64,000 bases of DNA from Hyphomicrobiales bacterium. GTDB taxonomy: Bacteria; Pseudomonadota; Alphaproteobacteria; Rhizobiales; Rhizobiaceae. The notes beneath the pieces are model-generated. The model had not been told where the DNA came from. It made no database searches and was given only the letters and a program-made list of their open reading frames with translations. Where the stretch lies: positions 81,332 through 145,331 of the forward strand of contig UEHQ01000004.1 in NCBI GenBank assembly GCA_900489925.1, read 5' to 3'. The position numbers and the translations under genes were made by a program. This document shows, piece by piece, positions 17,020 through 25,004 of this stretch (position 1 is the first letter of the stretch; each line of letters opens with the position of its first letter).

Positions 17020-17785
17020 ACTGGGCAAGAGCTTGAATGAGGAAGTCAGCGAATTCGGCGCGCTTCCGACCATCCTTGAACTGGCAATGGCCACCGCGGC
17101 GGCGACCGCTTACGACGTACCCGACCCCAGAGACAGGCGACTGCGCCTGCCACGCCTCTCGGCAATCGAGAAGGCGATCGCTGCCTGCATCGCGCTCCTT
17201 GCGCTGTACGGCGCGATCCTGATCGGCGATGGCCTCTATATCAAGGCAAAGGCGGAGCTATCGCAGGTTCTCCTGAAACGCGCCTTTGCCGCCGAACTCC
17301 GCGGCGAGGATGCAAAGCCGTGGCCATGGGCCGACTTCACCACCGAAGCCGAAGTCAGCGCACCGCGCCTTGGAAAGCACGCGATCGTGCTGTCGGGAGC
17401 ATCAGGGGAAGCCCTCGCCTTTGGCCCGGCATGGCTCACCAACACGCCGCAGCCGGGTGATGAAGGAACCTCGGTGATCGCCGCGCATCGTGACACCCAT
17501 TTTCGCTGGCTGAAGGATGTTCAGCCCGGCGATGAGATTGAGGTAACGCGCCGCGACGGAAAGATCCTGTCCTTCAAGGCAGGAGAAGGCCGCGTGGTGC
17601 CGTGGGACGAGAGCGGCATCGATCCATCGGCGCCGGGCCGTCGGCTTGTGCTGGCGACGTGCTGGCCGTTCGGTGCAACAGAGCGCGGGCCGCTGCGCTA
17701 TATCGTCGAAGCCGAACTTGTTGACGCACAGGCGACCGGCAGCGTTTCGCCGGCCAACACAAATCCGTCATCGGAACCCCGGTGA
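17009..17785 (+). CDS. Class GN sortase
   Basis: A 258-residue membrane-anchored transpeptidase of the Gram-negative (GN) sortase class. One transmembrane segment lies at ~55-75. The catalytic triad can be seen: H160 in IAAHRDTHF, C218 in LATCWPF and R230 in GPLRY. The family cleaves LPxT-like signals and joins the product to an amine acceptor on the periplasmic side; in Gram-negatives the acceptor is unknown. The gene overlaps the VIT-VWA target by 11 bp, and no other LPxT-like substrate was noticed in the window. The first ~50 residues are long for the family and lie before the membrane segment. Confidence 0.9.
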   Translation: MTGRLGKSLNEEVSEFGALPTILELAMATAAATAYDVPDPRDRRLRLPRLSAIEKAIAACIALLALYGAILIGDGLYIKAKAELSQVLLKRAFAAELRGEDAKPWPWADFTTEAEVSAPRLGKHAIVLSGASGEALAFGPAWLTNTPQPGDEGTSVIAAHRDTHFRWLKDVQPGDEIEVTRRDGKILSFKAGEGRVVPWDESGIDPSAPGRRLVLATCWPFGATERGPLRYIVEAELVDAQATGSVSPANTNPSSEPR

Positions 17786-17843
17786 GGGTTGAACGACCGC
17801 CCTCGCCGCTCCACGTTCCTTCAGACATGCGGCAGGGTGGATC

Positions 17844-18992
17844 ATGAAAAGACTTCGAGACCTTCGTTTTGGAATAGCGTTGATAGTAGCAGGCAGCCTC
17901 GCCTCCCCGGTCTTCGCGACCGACATCGTCAATACGAAGAAGGTCGAGGTCCAGGTCGAAACCATAGTCGATGGGTTGGAGCATCCCTGGGCCGTTGCAG
18001 TCCTGCCCGACGGCGCCTATCTCGTGACCGAACGCCCGGGCCGGATGCGCGTCATCCGCGACGGCAAGCTCTCCGCCCCGATCGCCGGCATCCCGAAGGT
18101 CAGCGACAGAGGCCAGGGCGGGCTTTTTGACGTTGAACTTGCGCCGGACTTTGCGGCAACGCGGACGATCTACTTCACGGCGGCCACGACGAATGCCGAT
18201 GGCTCCGGAACCCAGGCCTTCAGCGCGTCCCTCTCCCCGGATGAAAAGACGCTTGAGAACATCAAGGCCATCTTCACCATGAAGCGCTTCACGAGCGGCA
18301 ACATCCAATACGGCTCGAGGATCGCTATCGCCAAGGACGGTTCGCTGTTCATCAGCATCGGAGATCGCGGCGACCGGGATCGGGCACAGGACTGGCACGA
18401 CGACGCCGGCTCGATCGTCCACATCAATGCCGATGGCAGCATACCGAATGACAACCCGTTCAAGGACGGCGCAAAGGCGCTTCCGGAGATCTGGTCGAAA
18501 GGCCATCGCAATCCGCAAGGCATCACCTTCGATGCAGCCGATGACCAGCTCTACACGGTCGAACACGGCGCTCGCGGCGGCGACGAGATCAATGGCATAG
18601 AGCCGGGCAAGAACTACGGCTGGCCGATCATCACCTACGGCCGCGACTATTCCGGCGCAGAGATCGGCGAAGGCACCGCCAAGGAAGGGCTCGAGCAACC
18701 CCTCTATTACTGGGATCCATCGATCGCTCCGGGCGCGCTGGCAATCTATCACGGCAAGATGTTTCCCGAATGGAACGGCGACTTCCTCGTTGCGGCGCTG
18801 AAATTTCAGCTGCTGTCGCGGATGCAGCGCGATGACACTGGAGCATTCGTCGCCGAGGAGCGGATGTTCGACGGTTCCTACGGCCGCATGCGCGATATCG
18901 TCATCGCTCCTGACGGAGCGTTGCTGATCGTGACGGACGAAGACAATGGCGCGCTGCTGCGCGTGTCGCGTGGGCCAGGCGGCAACGGTTGA
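17844..18992 (+). CDS. PQQ-dependent aldose sugar dehydrogenase (Asd/YliI type)
   Basis: A 382-residue periplasmic six-bladed beta-propeller with an N-terminal signal peptide (MKRLRDLRFGIALIVAGSLA, cleaved near VFA-T). It shows the soluble glucose/sorbosone dehydrogenase signature LEHPWAVAVLPDGAYLVTERPG, the calcium/PQQ-binding region GHRNPQGITF and VEHGARGGDEIN. The family oxidises aldose sugars with PQQ and calcium. It lies 58 bp after the sortase gene in the same direction, but no functional link to it is apparent. Confidence 0.87.
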   Translation: MKRLRDLRFGIALIVAGSLASPVFATDIVNTKKVEVQVETIVDGLEHPWAVAVLPDGAYLVTERPGRMRVIRDGKLSAPIAGIPKVSDRGQGGLFDVELAPDFAATRTIYFTAATTNADGSGTQAFSASLSPDEKTLENIKAIFTMKRFTSGNIQYGSRIAIAKDGSLFISIGDRGDRDRAQDWHDDAGSIVHINADGSIPNDNPFKDGAKALPEIWSKGHRNPQGITFDAADDQLYTVEHGARGGDEINGIEPGKNYGWPIITYGRDYSGAEIGEGTAKEGLEQPLYYWDPSIAPGALAIYHGKMFPEWNGDFLVAALKFQLLSRMQRDDTGAFVAEERMFDGSYGRMRDIVIAPDGALLIVTDEDNGALLRVSRGPGGNG

Positions 18993-19100
18993 GCCGGAAT
19001 ATCCCGATGCGGCAACGCTGCAACGCACCGACCCTTGCTCAAATCGAAGGCAACTGGTAACCGTCGCCGCATTCGGCTTCTTCCCCAAATCGAGGATGAA

Positions 19101-20015
19101 ATGACGCGCATTCAGGCGAACCTCCTTCTATTGCTTGCAGCTGCCATCTGGGGCGGCGGTTTCGTCGCGCAGTCGACAGCCATGAAAGCAATCGGTCCGT
19201 TCTGGTTCATCGGTCTGCGCTTCCTGATCGCGGCCGTTGCGGTCCTTCCCTTCATGTTGCGGGAATCGCGAAAGGCCACGACGAAGACGTCGCCGCGCCA
19301 TCTGACGCTCTATCTGCTGACCGGTCTTGCGCTCTTTGGCGGCGCAGCCACGCAGCAGCTCGGCCTGCAGACGACGACGGTGACCAATTCGAGCTTCATC
19401 ACCGGGCTCTACGTCGTCTTCGTACCTTTGATCGCCGTGGTCTTCCTGCGCCGTTCGCCGCATTGGATCATCTGGCCGGGCGCGATCATGGCCGTATCCG
19501 GCATCTACCTCCTGTCGGGCGGCCAACTGTCCGCCTTGTCGACCGGCGATCTGCTGACGGTTGTCTGCGCCGTGTTCTGGGCGGGACAGATTACGCTGGC
19601 CGGGACAACCGTCTCGGAAACCGGGCGGCCGCTGACCCTCTCGACGGCGCAGTTTGCGATTACCGGGGCCTGCGCGCTGGCGGTCGCTATCGTGACCGAA
19701 CCGATCAGCTGGGAAGCCATCCGTGGCGCAGCACCCGAGATCCTCTACGTCGGTCTCTTCTCGTCTGGCGTCGCCTTCTCGCTGCAGATCATCGGGCAGC
19801 GCTACACCACGCCCTCCCAGGCTGCCATCTTCCTGTCATCCGAGGCGCTCTTTGGGGCGTCGCTCGGCGCACTCCTCCTCAACGAGACGATGCCGGCACT
19901 TGGTTATATCGGCTGCGCGCTGATGTTCCTGGCGATGCTTCTAGTTGAAATTGTCCCTGAGCTAGCCCGCAGAAGGGCGTTGCAGGGGCTAAAATCCAGT
20001 CCAAATCTGGGTTGA
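19101..20015 (+). CDS. DMT-superfamily (EamA) transporter
   Basis: A 304-residue integral membrane protein with ten predicted hydrophobic segments and two EamA halves (AAAIWGGGFVAQSTAMKAIGP at ~13-33 and AVFWAGQITLAGTTV at ~165-180). The family exports metabolites such as amino acids; the substrate here is unknown. ATG 19101 carries a GAGGA site; a longer in-frame start (19035) adds a basic stretch without homology and is rejected. Confidence 0.85.
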   Translation: MTRIQANLLLLLAAAIWGGGFVAQSTAMKAIGPFWFIGLRFLIAAVAVLPFMLRESRKATTKTSPRHLTLYLLTGLALFGGAATQQLGLQTTTVTNSSFITGLYVVFVPLIAVVFLRRSPHWIIWPGAIMAVSGIYLLSGGQLSALSTGDLLTVVCAVFWAGQITLAGTTVSETGRPLTLSTAQFAITGACALAVAIVTEPISWEAIRGAAPEILYVGLFSSGVAFSLQIIGQRYTTPSQAAIFLSSEALFGASLGALLLNETMPALGYIGCALMFLAMLLVEIVPELARRRALQGLKSSPNLG

Positions 20016-20480
20016 TCGGCGAATTTTAGAAAAAAGTGAAGAAAAAGCGCAGTCGCGCTAGCGTTGCATTTTTGGCAAAATCTGCTCACAGATTATATTG
20101 CTGACGATATAAAACGTTAATCAACAGCTTTTGATGAGCGATTTTTTGCGTCAGAGGGGTCAAATGGCAGTTAGATTGCCTTTGCGAGCATCAAGGGGTT
20201 AAAAAACTTTTGCTTGCCAAATACCAATAATCGCAGCACTCTCACGGCGTTCGGGCATTTTGCGAGCATGGGAAGTCCTTAAGAATGTGCGCGCCGGAGA
20301 CGCTAATATTCCGGTCAGTCGGTTCCGATAAAGCGGGCGACAGCCCCGCGGTGAACTCGGCTGAGTTAGAGGGGACCTTTTTCTCACAATTCAATAATTG
20401 CCTGCTAACGTCTCCGAGAGGAGGCAATATCAGTGATGCTGCCCGTGTGGATGGCGGGCAGAGATAAAAGGACCTGACGC
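20016..20480 (+). promoter_or_regulatory. Structured leader and promoter region of cspA
   Basis: 465 bp without a supported protein gene. The distal 190 bases can fold repeatedly. There is a long-range perfect 8-bp pairing CGGAGACG (20295-20302) with CGTCTCCG (20409-20416). Local stems are GCGGG/CCCGC (from ~20333), AACTC-ggct-GAGTT (from ~20353) and CTGCCCG (20439-20445) with CGGGCAG (20455-20461). The second arm of the long-range pairing abuts a GAGGAGG stretch. A temperature-responsive cspA leader is a reasonable inference, since cspA mRNAs in other bacteria have long regulatory 5' regions. The exact transcription start was not identified. Confidence 0.5.
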
Positions 20481-20696
20481 ATGGCCGAGACTGGCACTGT
20501 AAAATTCTTCAATACCGACAAGGGTTTCGGCTTCATCAAGCCGGACAAGGGCGGCGCTGACATCTTTGTTCACATTTCTGCCGTTCAGGCTTCTGGCCTG
20601 GCCGGGCTGACGGAGAATCAGAAGGTAAGCTTCGACACGGAGCCGGATCGCCGCGGCAAGGGCCCCAAGGCGGTCAACCTGCAGATCTCAGGTTGA
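20481..20696 (+). CDS. cspA: Cold-shock domain protein
   Basis: A 71-residue single cold-shock domain. The RNA-binding motifs RNP1 (KGFGFI, 14-19) and RNP2 (DIFVHI, 27-32) are intact. It acts as an RNA chaperone, melting mRNA secondary structure. AAAGGA lies 8 bases before ATG 20481. A 13-codon open frame (starting 20436) ends 3 bases before the start codon. The long structured 5' region suggests post-transcriptional control. A hairpin terminator follows. Confidence 0.95.
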   Translation: MAETGTVKFFNTDKGFGFIKPDKGGADIFVHISAVQASGLAGLTENQKVSFDTEPDRRGKGPKAVNLQISG

Positions 20697-20729
20697 TATC
20701 CTAGCCAACGCTGTGATTTCGAGTTGAAG

Positions 20730-20752
20730 CCCGGCAGGAATGCCGGGTTTTA
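20730..20752 (+). terminator. Terminator after cspA
   Basis: Stem CCCGGCA / TGCCGGG with a four-base loop and a short T-run (TTTTAT). Confidence 0.65.
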
Positions 20753-20837
20753 TCGTTCAGCCTGTATTCACAAGCCGGCCCTTACCTTGCCATCATCAAG
20801 GTGCAAGCCGGAATCAGTTGAAACAGGACAGGACACG

Positions 20838-21242
20838 ATGAACAGCATCGCCAAAACTCTCTTTCTGACGGCAACAGCTGCTGCCATCACATTCTCGTCG
20901 ATCGCGACCGCATCGGCAGATGAGTGGCATCATCACCATAACAACGATGCTCTCGTCGGCGGCGCAGTTGGCCTTGCTACGGGATTGATCGTCGGCTCGG
21001 CTATTGCTGCCCCACGCTACGACGAACCGCGCTACATCGATCCGCCATATGCATATGACGATGCGCCGGTCTACGCAGCTCCTCCGCCGCGCTACTACCG
21101 TCCGGTTCCTGTCCGCGCAGCACTTGAGCCGTGGACGCCGCAGTGGGAACGCTATTGCTCTTATCGTTACCGCTCGTTCGATCCACGCAGCGGCACCTTT
21201 ATCGGCAACGACGGCATGAGCCACTTCTGCGTCGCCAGCTGA
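20838..21242 (+). CDS. BA14K-like exported protein
   Basis: A 134-residue protein with a signal peptide (residues 1-28, ending ATASA-DE) followed by a His-rich patch (WHHHHNND), a Gly-rich hydrophobic segment (~37-57) and a Pro/Tyr-rich linker. The C-terminal BA14K-type motif C..RYRSFDPRSGTFIGNDG.SHFC carries two cysteines likely to form a disulfide. BA14K proteins are immunoreactive envelope proteins of Brucella and other Rhizobiales, proposed to bind carbohydrate. ATG 20838 matches the signal peptide start; AGGACA lies upstream. Confidence 0.82.
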   Translation: MNSIAKTLFLTATAAAITFSSIATASADEWHHHHNNDALVGGAVGLATGLIVGSAIAAPRYDEPRYIDPPYAYDDAPVYAAPPPRYYRPVPVRAALEPWTPQWERYCSYRYRSFDPRSGTFIGNDGMSHFCVAS

Positions 21243-21268
21243 TGCCATAACCCGGCAGGCAAATGACG

Positions 21269-21298
21269 AAGCGCCGCTTTTCAGCGGCGCTTTTGTTT
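21269..21298. terminator. Terminator between BA14K and MBL genes
   Basis: Stem AAGCGCCGC / GCGGCGCTT with T-runs beyond, between convergent genes; probably works for the + strand gene at least. Confidence 0.8.
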
Positions 21299-21303
21299 TG
21301 AGG

Positions 21304-21948
21304 TCAGATACCGCGCAGGAACGGGTTGTTGCGCCGCTCGTCGCCAATCCGGCTGCCCGGGCCGTGCCCGCAGATGAAGCCGACTTCGTCTCCCAGCGGA
21401 AGCACCTTGTCGCGAATCGATTCGAGCAGCTGCTCGTGATTGCCGCCCGGCAGATCGGTGCGGCCGATCGAGCCGTTGAACAGCACGTCGCCCAGATGCG
21501 CGAAATTCTGCGCACGGTTGAAGTAGATCACATGGCCAGGTGCATGACCCGGCGTGTGGTAGACCTCGAACGTATGCTCCCCGAGCGAAACGGTGTCCCC
21601 ATCCTTCAGCCAGCGATCCGGTACGACGTTCTGCATGCCCGTAAGGCCGTACTTCTGCGCCTGCGTCTCGATCCGCTGCAGGAGCGGAAGGTCATCCTCG
21701 TGCGGCCCGACGATATCGACGCCGAGCGCTTCCTTGAGCTCCTTGGCCCCGCCGGCATGATCGAGGTGACCATGGGTCAACCAGATCTCCTTGACGACGA
21801 ATCCGTTCTCTTTCACCGCCTGCAGGATATTTGGCACGTCGCCGCCCGGGTCCACGACAACGGCCTCCTTGGTCTCGGGATCGAACAGGATCGTGCAGTT
21901 CTGCTGAAATGCCGTCACCGGAATAATGCCAGCCTGGAGCATGCTCAT
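21304..21948 (-). CDS. MBL-fold metallo-hydrolase (glyoxalase II-like, YcbL type)
   Basis: A 214-residue metallo-beta-lactamase-fold enzyme. It has the zinc-binding motif THGHLDHAGG (~58-67), further ligands in YHTPGHAPGHV (~130-140) and HLGDVLF (~150-156) and the final ligand in FICGHGPGS. Length and motifs fit the single-domain YcbL/GloB-like hydrolases, which cleave thioesters such as S-lactoylglutathione; the natural substrate is uncertain. It stands alone and is convergent with the BA14K gene. Confidence 0.87.
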   Translation of the reverse strand: MSMLQAGIIPVTAFQQNCTILFDPETKEAVVVDPGGDVPNILQAVKENGFVVKEIWLTHGHLDHAGGAKELKEALGVDIVGPHEDDLPLLQRIETQAQKYGLTGMQNVVPDRWLKDGDTVSLGEHTFEVYHTPGHAPGHVIYFNRAQNFAHLGDVLFNGSIGRTDLPGGNHEQLLESIRDKVLPLGDEVGFICGHGPGSRIGDERRNNPFLRGI

Positions 21949-22128
21949 GAGTGCCTCGCTTCATGTCTATGATGACGCGGTATAGTCGGAAACGCGTGCG
22001 CACGCAGCCGGCATTTTTTGAACACAGCGTAAAGCGACACTGCCCCGCGCAGCGGTAGGCATCGTGAATGGGCGGAACCTCCCCTTCCCTTGGGCGTTAC
22101 CAACCTATCGGAAACAAGGAGTACCAAG

Positions 22129-22758
22129 ATGACCTTGAAGCGAAATCTTTTCCTGGCAGGCGTGATCCTGGCGGCAAGCGCCGGGCTTGGCCGGGCGGAA
22201 GAAATGGCGGCGACGGCCATCAATGATATGACGATCCGCTCTGGTCCAGGCACGCAATACCCGGCTGTAGGCGTTGCGACGCGCGGCTCCCAGACGATCC
22301 TGGATGGCTGCGTCGCGGGTAGCAAATGGTGTCGCGTGGACGTGAACGGCATGCGCGGTTGGGTCTACGCCCAGTATCTTGAAGTCGATCAGGGCGGCAG
22401 TCCCGTTGTCGTGGAAGAACACCAGCAGGATCTCGGCGTGCCTGTCGTGACCTATGAAGCAACGGCAAGCGTCGCCCAGACAGATGTGGCGCAGGCTGAA
22501 CCAGCGCCCGGCGACGAGTTGCTCGGCCCGGTCGGCTCAGTTGATACGATAGAGCCGCCAGCAAACGTCACGACCTACATCGAAACCAATCCGGGGCAGA
22601 CGATCGATCTTGGTGGTGACGTCGTGGTCGGCGCCCAGGTGCCGGCAAGCGTAACGTTCCAGGAAGTCCCTGACTACCAGTACCGTTATGCACGCATCAA
22701 CAACAGGCCGGTCCTGGTCGATCCGGGCACGCGACGGATCGTGTATGTCTACCATTAA
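22129..22758 (+). CDS. Exported SH3b and DUF1236 protein
   Basis: A 209-residue periplasmic protein. A signal peptide covers ~1-23 (GRAEE boundary). A bacterial SH3 domain spans ~27-85 (MTIRSGPGTQYPAVGVATRGSQ, CRVDVNGMRGWVYAQYL). An acidic linker follows, then a C-terminal DUF1236-like module (~160-209: VPDYQYRYARINNRPVLVDP and IVYVYH). SH3b domains commonly bind cell-wall peptides, and this pairing is frequent in Rhizobiales envelope proteins. AAGGAG precedes ATG 22129. A terminator follows at 22780. Confidence 0.82.
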   Translation: MTLKRNLFLAGVILAASAGLGRAEEMAATAINDMTIRSGPGTQYPAVGVATRGSQTILDGCVAGSKWCRVDVNGMRGWVYAQYLEVDQGGSPVVVEEHQQDLGVPVVTYEATASVAQTDVAQAEPAPGDELLGPVGSVDTIEPPANVTTYIETNPGQTIDLGGDVVVGAQVPASVTFQEVPDYQYRYARINNRPVLVDPGTRRIVYVYH

Positions 22759-22779
22759 GGTTTGAGAACCTGCCCGATC

Positions 22780-22804
22780 AAGGCGGCCACACGGCCGCCT
22801 TTTC
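22780..22804 (+). terminator. Terminator after the SH3b/DUF1236 gene
   Basis: Stem AAGGCGGCC / GGCCGCCTT with a four-base loop and TTTT following. Confidence 0.85.
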
Positions 22805-22994
22805 TGTGAGCAGTGTCACACAAAATTCTCACGTATGGGTTGCCATCCATTTCACTTTGCACTTGCATATGCTAAAACACTGATATTCAGACGATATCCC
22901 TGTTCCCATCGGACGCCGGATCGCCTGTATGGCTGGCGATCATCGAAGATCGCGCAGCCGGCGATGCGTTTGAGGAAACGCAAGGAGGGAAATC

Positions 22995-23261
22995 ATGGAA
23001 GCTCTGATACCAATCATTACCCAGGTGATTGCCGGTGCGGTCGGCGGCAATGTCGCAAGTGCCGCGCTGAAGCAGGTCGCTATCAACGCCGTTGCCAGAA
23101 CAATTGCCGGCGCCGTCGGCGGGATCGGCGGCGGCATACTGCTCAGCATGTTCGGTGGCGAGGCCCAGATGACCGGGCTGATCGCCGACGGCATCGGTGG
23201 CTTGATCGGCGGCGGCATCCTGTCGACGATCGTCGGCGCCGTCGCCGCCAAGGCAAGATAA
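22995..23261 (+). CDS. Small Gly/Ala-rich hydrophobic protein
   Basis: An 88-residue protein of unknown function with a near-perfect AAGGAGGG ribosome-binding site. Most of it is Gly/Ala/Ile-rich with repeated GxxxG-like spacing (AGAVGGNVASAA, AGAVGGIGGGILLSMFGG, GIGGLIGGGILSTIVGAVAA), suggesting two or three close-packed membrane helices. The composition recalls small membrane-inserting peptides, but no family was recognised, and it lacks a double-glycine leader. It stands alone with no partner gene nearby. Codon use matches its neighbours. Confidence 0.7.
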   Translation: MEALIPIITQVIAGAVGGNVASAALKQVAINAVARTIAGAVGGIGGGILLSMFGGEAQMTGLIADGIGGLIGGGILSTIVGAVAAKAR

Positions 23262-23775
23262 TAGGCACTCAGGCAAACGGCCAGCCATCCAAAGATGCAC
23301 CGGCCGTAAGCTCTCTGTTCCATCACCGGCAGCCGCCGCGAGGGATCCGAACGAGATTCGGGTCGCTGAGGAAGATATTGGCCGCGCACCAGCGTCTGAT
23401 TCGCTCGGCTGCCCCGAAACGCCCTCGCATCGCGTCAGCGGTTGTTCGATCGTGTCTTCTTCGCGGTCGAGACATGCGCTCGCCATTGGCGTGGCCTACT
23501 GCCGCCGGCGCCAAAAAGGAACCCGAAACCGCGATGCACGCCCGGCCCTTGCACGGGACTGTTGATTGTTGTCCCGGTTCCGTCTTATCCACGGACACAG
23601 GGGAAATCGCACGTTGCGTCGGCGGCGTCGCGAATGCGGTTGAGTTTTCGGTGAAATCCCGATCTCGTTCGCTTCGCGAAGCCAGGAGGAGTGAACAATC
23701 TCGCAAATTGCGCCAATATTGCTGGCATGATTTAGATCGTTCAGGACAACGTCGGAAACGAAAGGAAATGCCAAA
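23262..23775. other. Intergenic region without supported gene
   Basis: 514 bp between the small hydrophobic protein and the MarR gene. Open frames on both strands here are Arg-rich shadows without ribosome-binding sites or recognisable sequence. No terminator, repeat or RNA was recognised. The promoter of the MarR/regulator/kinase cluster must lie at the right end. Confidence 0.45.
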
Positions 23776-24273
23776 TTGGCACGACAGAGCAGCCCGAAAG
23801 TCGCGAAGCCTGAGCCATTGAAGATGCCGATGGAAAACACCGATACCATCGATTTCGACATCATCGAGCTGCTGTTCTTCTCCTATCGCGACTTCGTTTC
23901 CGACCCGGATGCGATCCTGGCGGAAAGCGGCTTCGGGCGCGCACATCACCGCGTTGTACATTTCGTTAACCGCAATCCCGGCATGACCGTTGCCGATCTG
24001 CTGGATACGTTGAAGATTACCAAGCAGAGTCTCGCAAGGGTACTCAAACAACTCATCGATTCGGGGTATATTCGCCAGATCGCGGGTCCGGAGGACAGGC
24101 GGCAGCGGAAGCTTTATCCGACAGAGACAGGGCGCGAGCTTGCCTTTGCACTGGCAGAGCCGCAATCGCGCCGTATTGAAAGAGCATTCGACGGAGCTTC
24201 TCCGGAGATACGGGAAGGTGTGAAAGCCTTTCTGAGTGGCATGCGGAACAGAAAGAACTCGAAAGCGGACTGA
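23776..24273 (+). CDS. MarR-family regulator, PetP-like
   Basis: A winged helix-turn-helix protein of about 165 residues. The DNA-binding core is MTVADLLDTLKITKQSLARVLKQLIDSGYIRQ followed by the wing PEDRRQRKLYPTETG. The TTG at 23776 has an AAAGGA site 9 bases upstream; ATG 23824 or 23830 would give a protein 16-18 residues shorter without a clear site. It abuts the response-regulator gene with no gap. The same MarR/response-regulator pair is known as PetP-PetR next to petABC in Rhodobacter capsulatus; here petABC is 29 kb away. The PetP label is inferred from gene order. Confidence 0.82.
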   Translation: MARQSSPKVAKPEPLKMPMENTDTIDFDIIELLFFSYRDFVSDPDAILAESGFGRAHHRVVHFVNRNPGMTVADLLDTLKITKQSLARVLKQLIDSGYIRQIAGPEDRRQRKLYPTETGRELAFALAEPQSRRIERAFDGASPEIREGVKAFLSGMRNRKNSKAD

Positions 24274-24975
24274 ATGGCGGTCAAGACAGTTATATCAGAT
24301 GATGCGGCGCATTTGCTGGTTGTGGACGACGACACGCGCATTCGTGCGCTGCTCAACCGCTATCTGACCGAAAACGGCTTCAGGGTGACGGTGGCTGCGG
24401 ACGGAGCAGAAGCGCGCCGCAAACTCACGGGCCTCGACTTCGATCTGATCGTCATGGACGTGATGATGCCTGGCGAGTCCGGCATAGACGTCACCAAGGG
24501 CTTACGCTCGATCAAGAACGTGCCGATCATCATGCTGACGGCGTTGGCGGAATCCGGCAACCGCATCGCCGGCCTCGAAGCGGGGGCCGACGATTACCTG
24601 TCCAAGCCCTTCGATCCGCGCGAACTCGTTCTGCGCATCAACAACATCCTGCGGCGCAACGTCTCGAACGACGCCCCCAAGATCGAACAGGTGATGTTCG
24701 GGCCGTACACGTTCTCGCTCACGCGCAAGGAGCTCAAGAAGGCTTCCGAGATCGTGCGCCTGACGGATCGTGAGCAGGAAATCATGCTTCTGTTTGCCAA
24801 GCGCGCCGGCGACACCATTCCGCGCCACGAGCTCATCGGCAACGATGTTGATGTCGGTGAACGCACGATCGACGTGCAGATCAACCGCCTCCGCCGCAAA
24901 ATAGAAGACGATCCCGCAAATCCGGTCTGGCTCCAGACGGTTCGTGGTATAGGATACCGGCTGAGCATCGATTGA
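24274..24975 (+). CDS. OmpR-family response regulator, PetR-like
   Basis: A 233-residue two-component regulator. The receiver domain (~12-125) has the acidic pair in VVDDD, the phosphoacceptor D62 in DLIVMDVMMPGESG and the conserved K111 in LSKPFDP. The C-terminal winged helix (~145-232) ends with QTVRGIGYRLSID. The start codon follows the MarR stop directly, indicating translational coupling, and the histidine kinase starts 29 bp downstream. Resemblance to PetR of the R. capsulatus petPR locus is inferred from context; target genes are unknown. Confidence 0.92.
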   Translation: MAVKTVISDDAAHLLVVDDDTRIRALLNRYLTENGFRVTVAADGAEARRKLTGLDFDLIVMDVMMPGESGIDVTKGLRSIKNVPIIMLTALAESGNRIAGLEAGADDYLSKPFDPRELVLRINNILRRNVSNDAPKIEQVMFGPYTFSLTRKELKKASEIVRLTDREQEIMLLFAKRAGDTIPRHELIGNDVDVGERTIDVQINRLRRKIEDDPANPVWLQTVRGIGYRLSID

Positions 24976-25004
24976 AGCCCCAACGTCAGGACCCTGCGAC
25001 TTAG

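Noticed and set aside
17574..19088. 504-codon minus-strand frame opposite the PQQ dehydrogenase
   Set aside because: No recognisable domain or ribosome-binding site; opposite strand encodes a full beta-propeller with signal peptide.
20285..20467. 60-residue frame in the cspA leader
   Set aside because: No ribosome-binding site; lies in a region better explained as a structured RNA leader.
22835..23821. 328-codon + strand frame across the small hydrophobic gene and the following gap
   Set aside because: Arg-rich composition, conflicts with the well-supported 88-residue gene in another frame, no homology.
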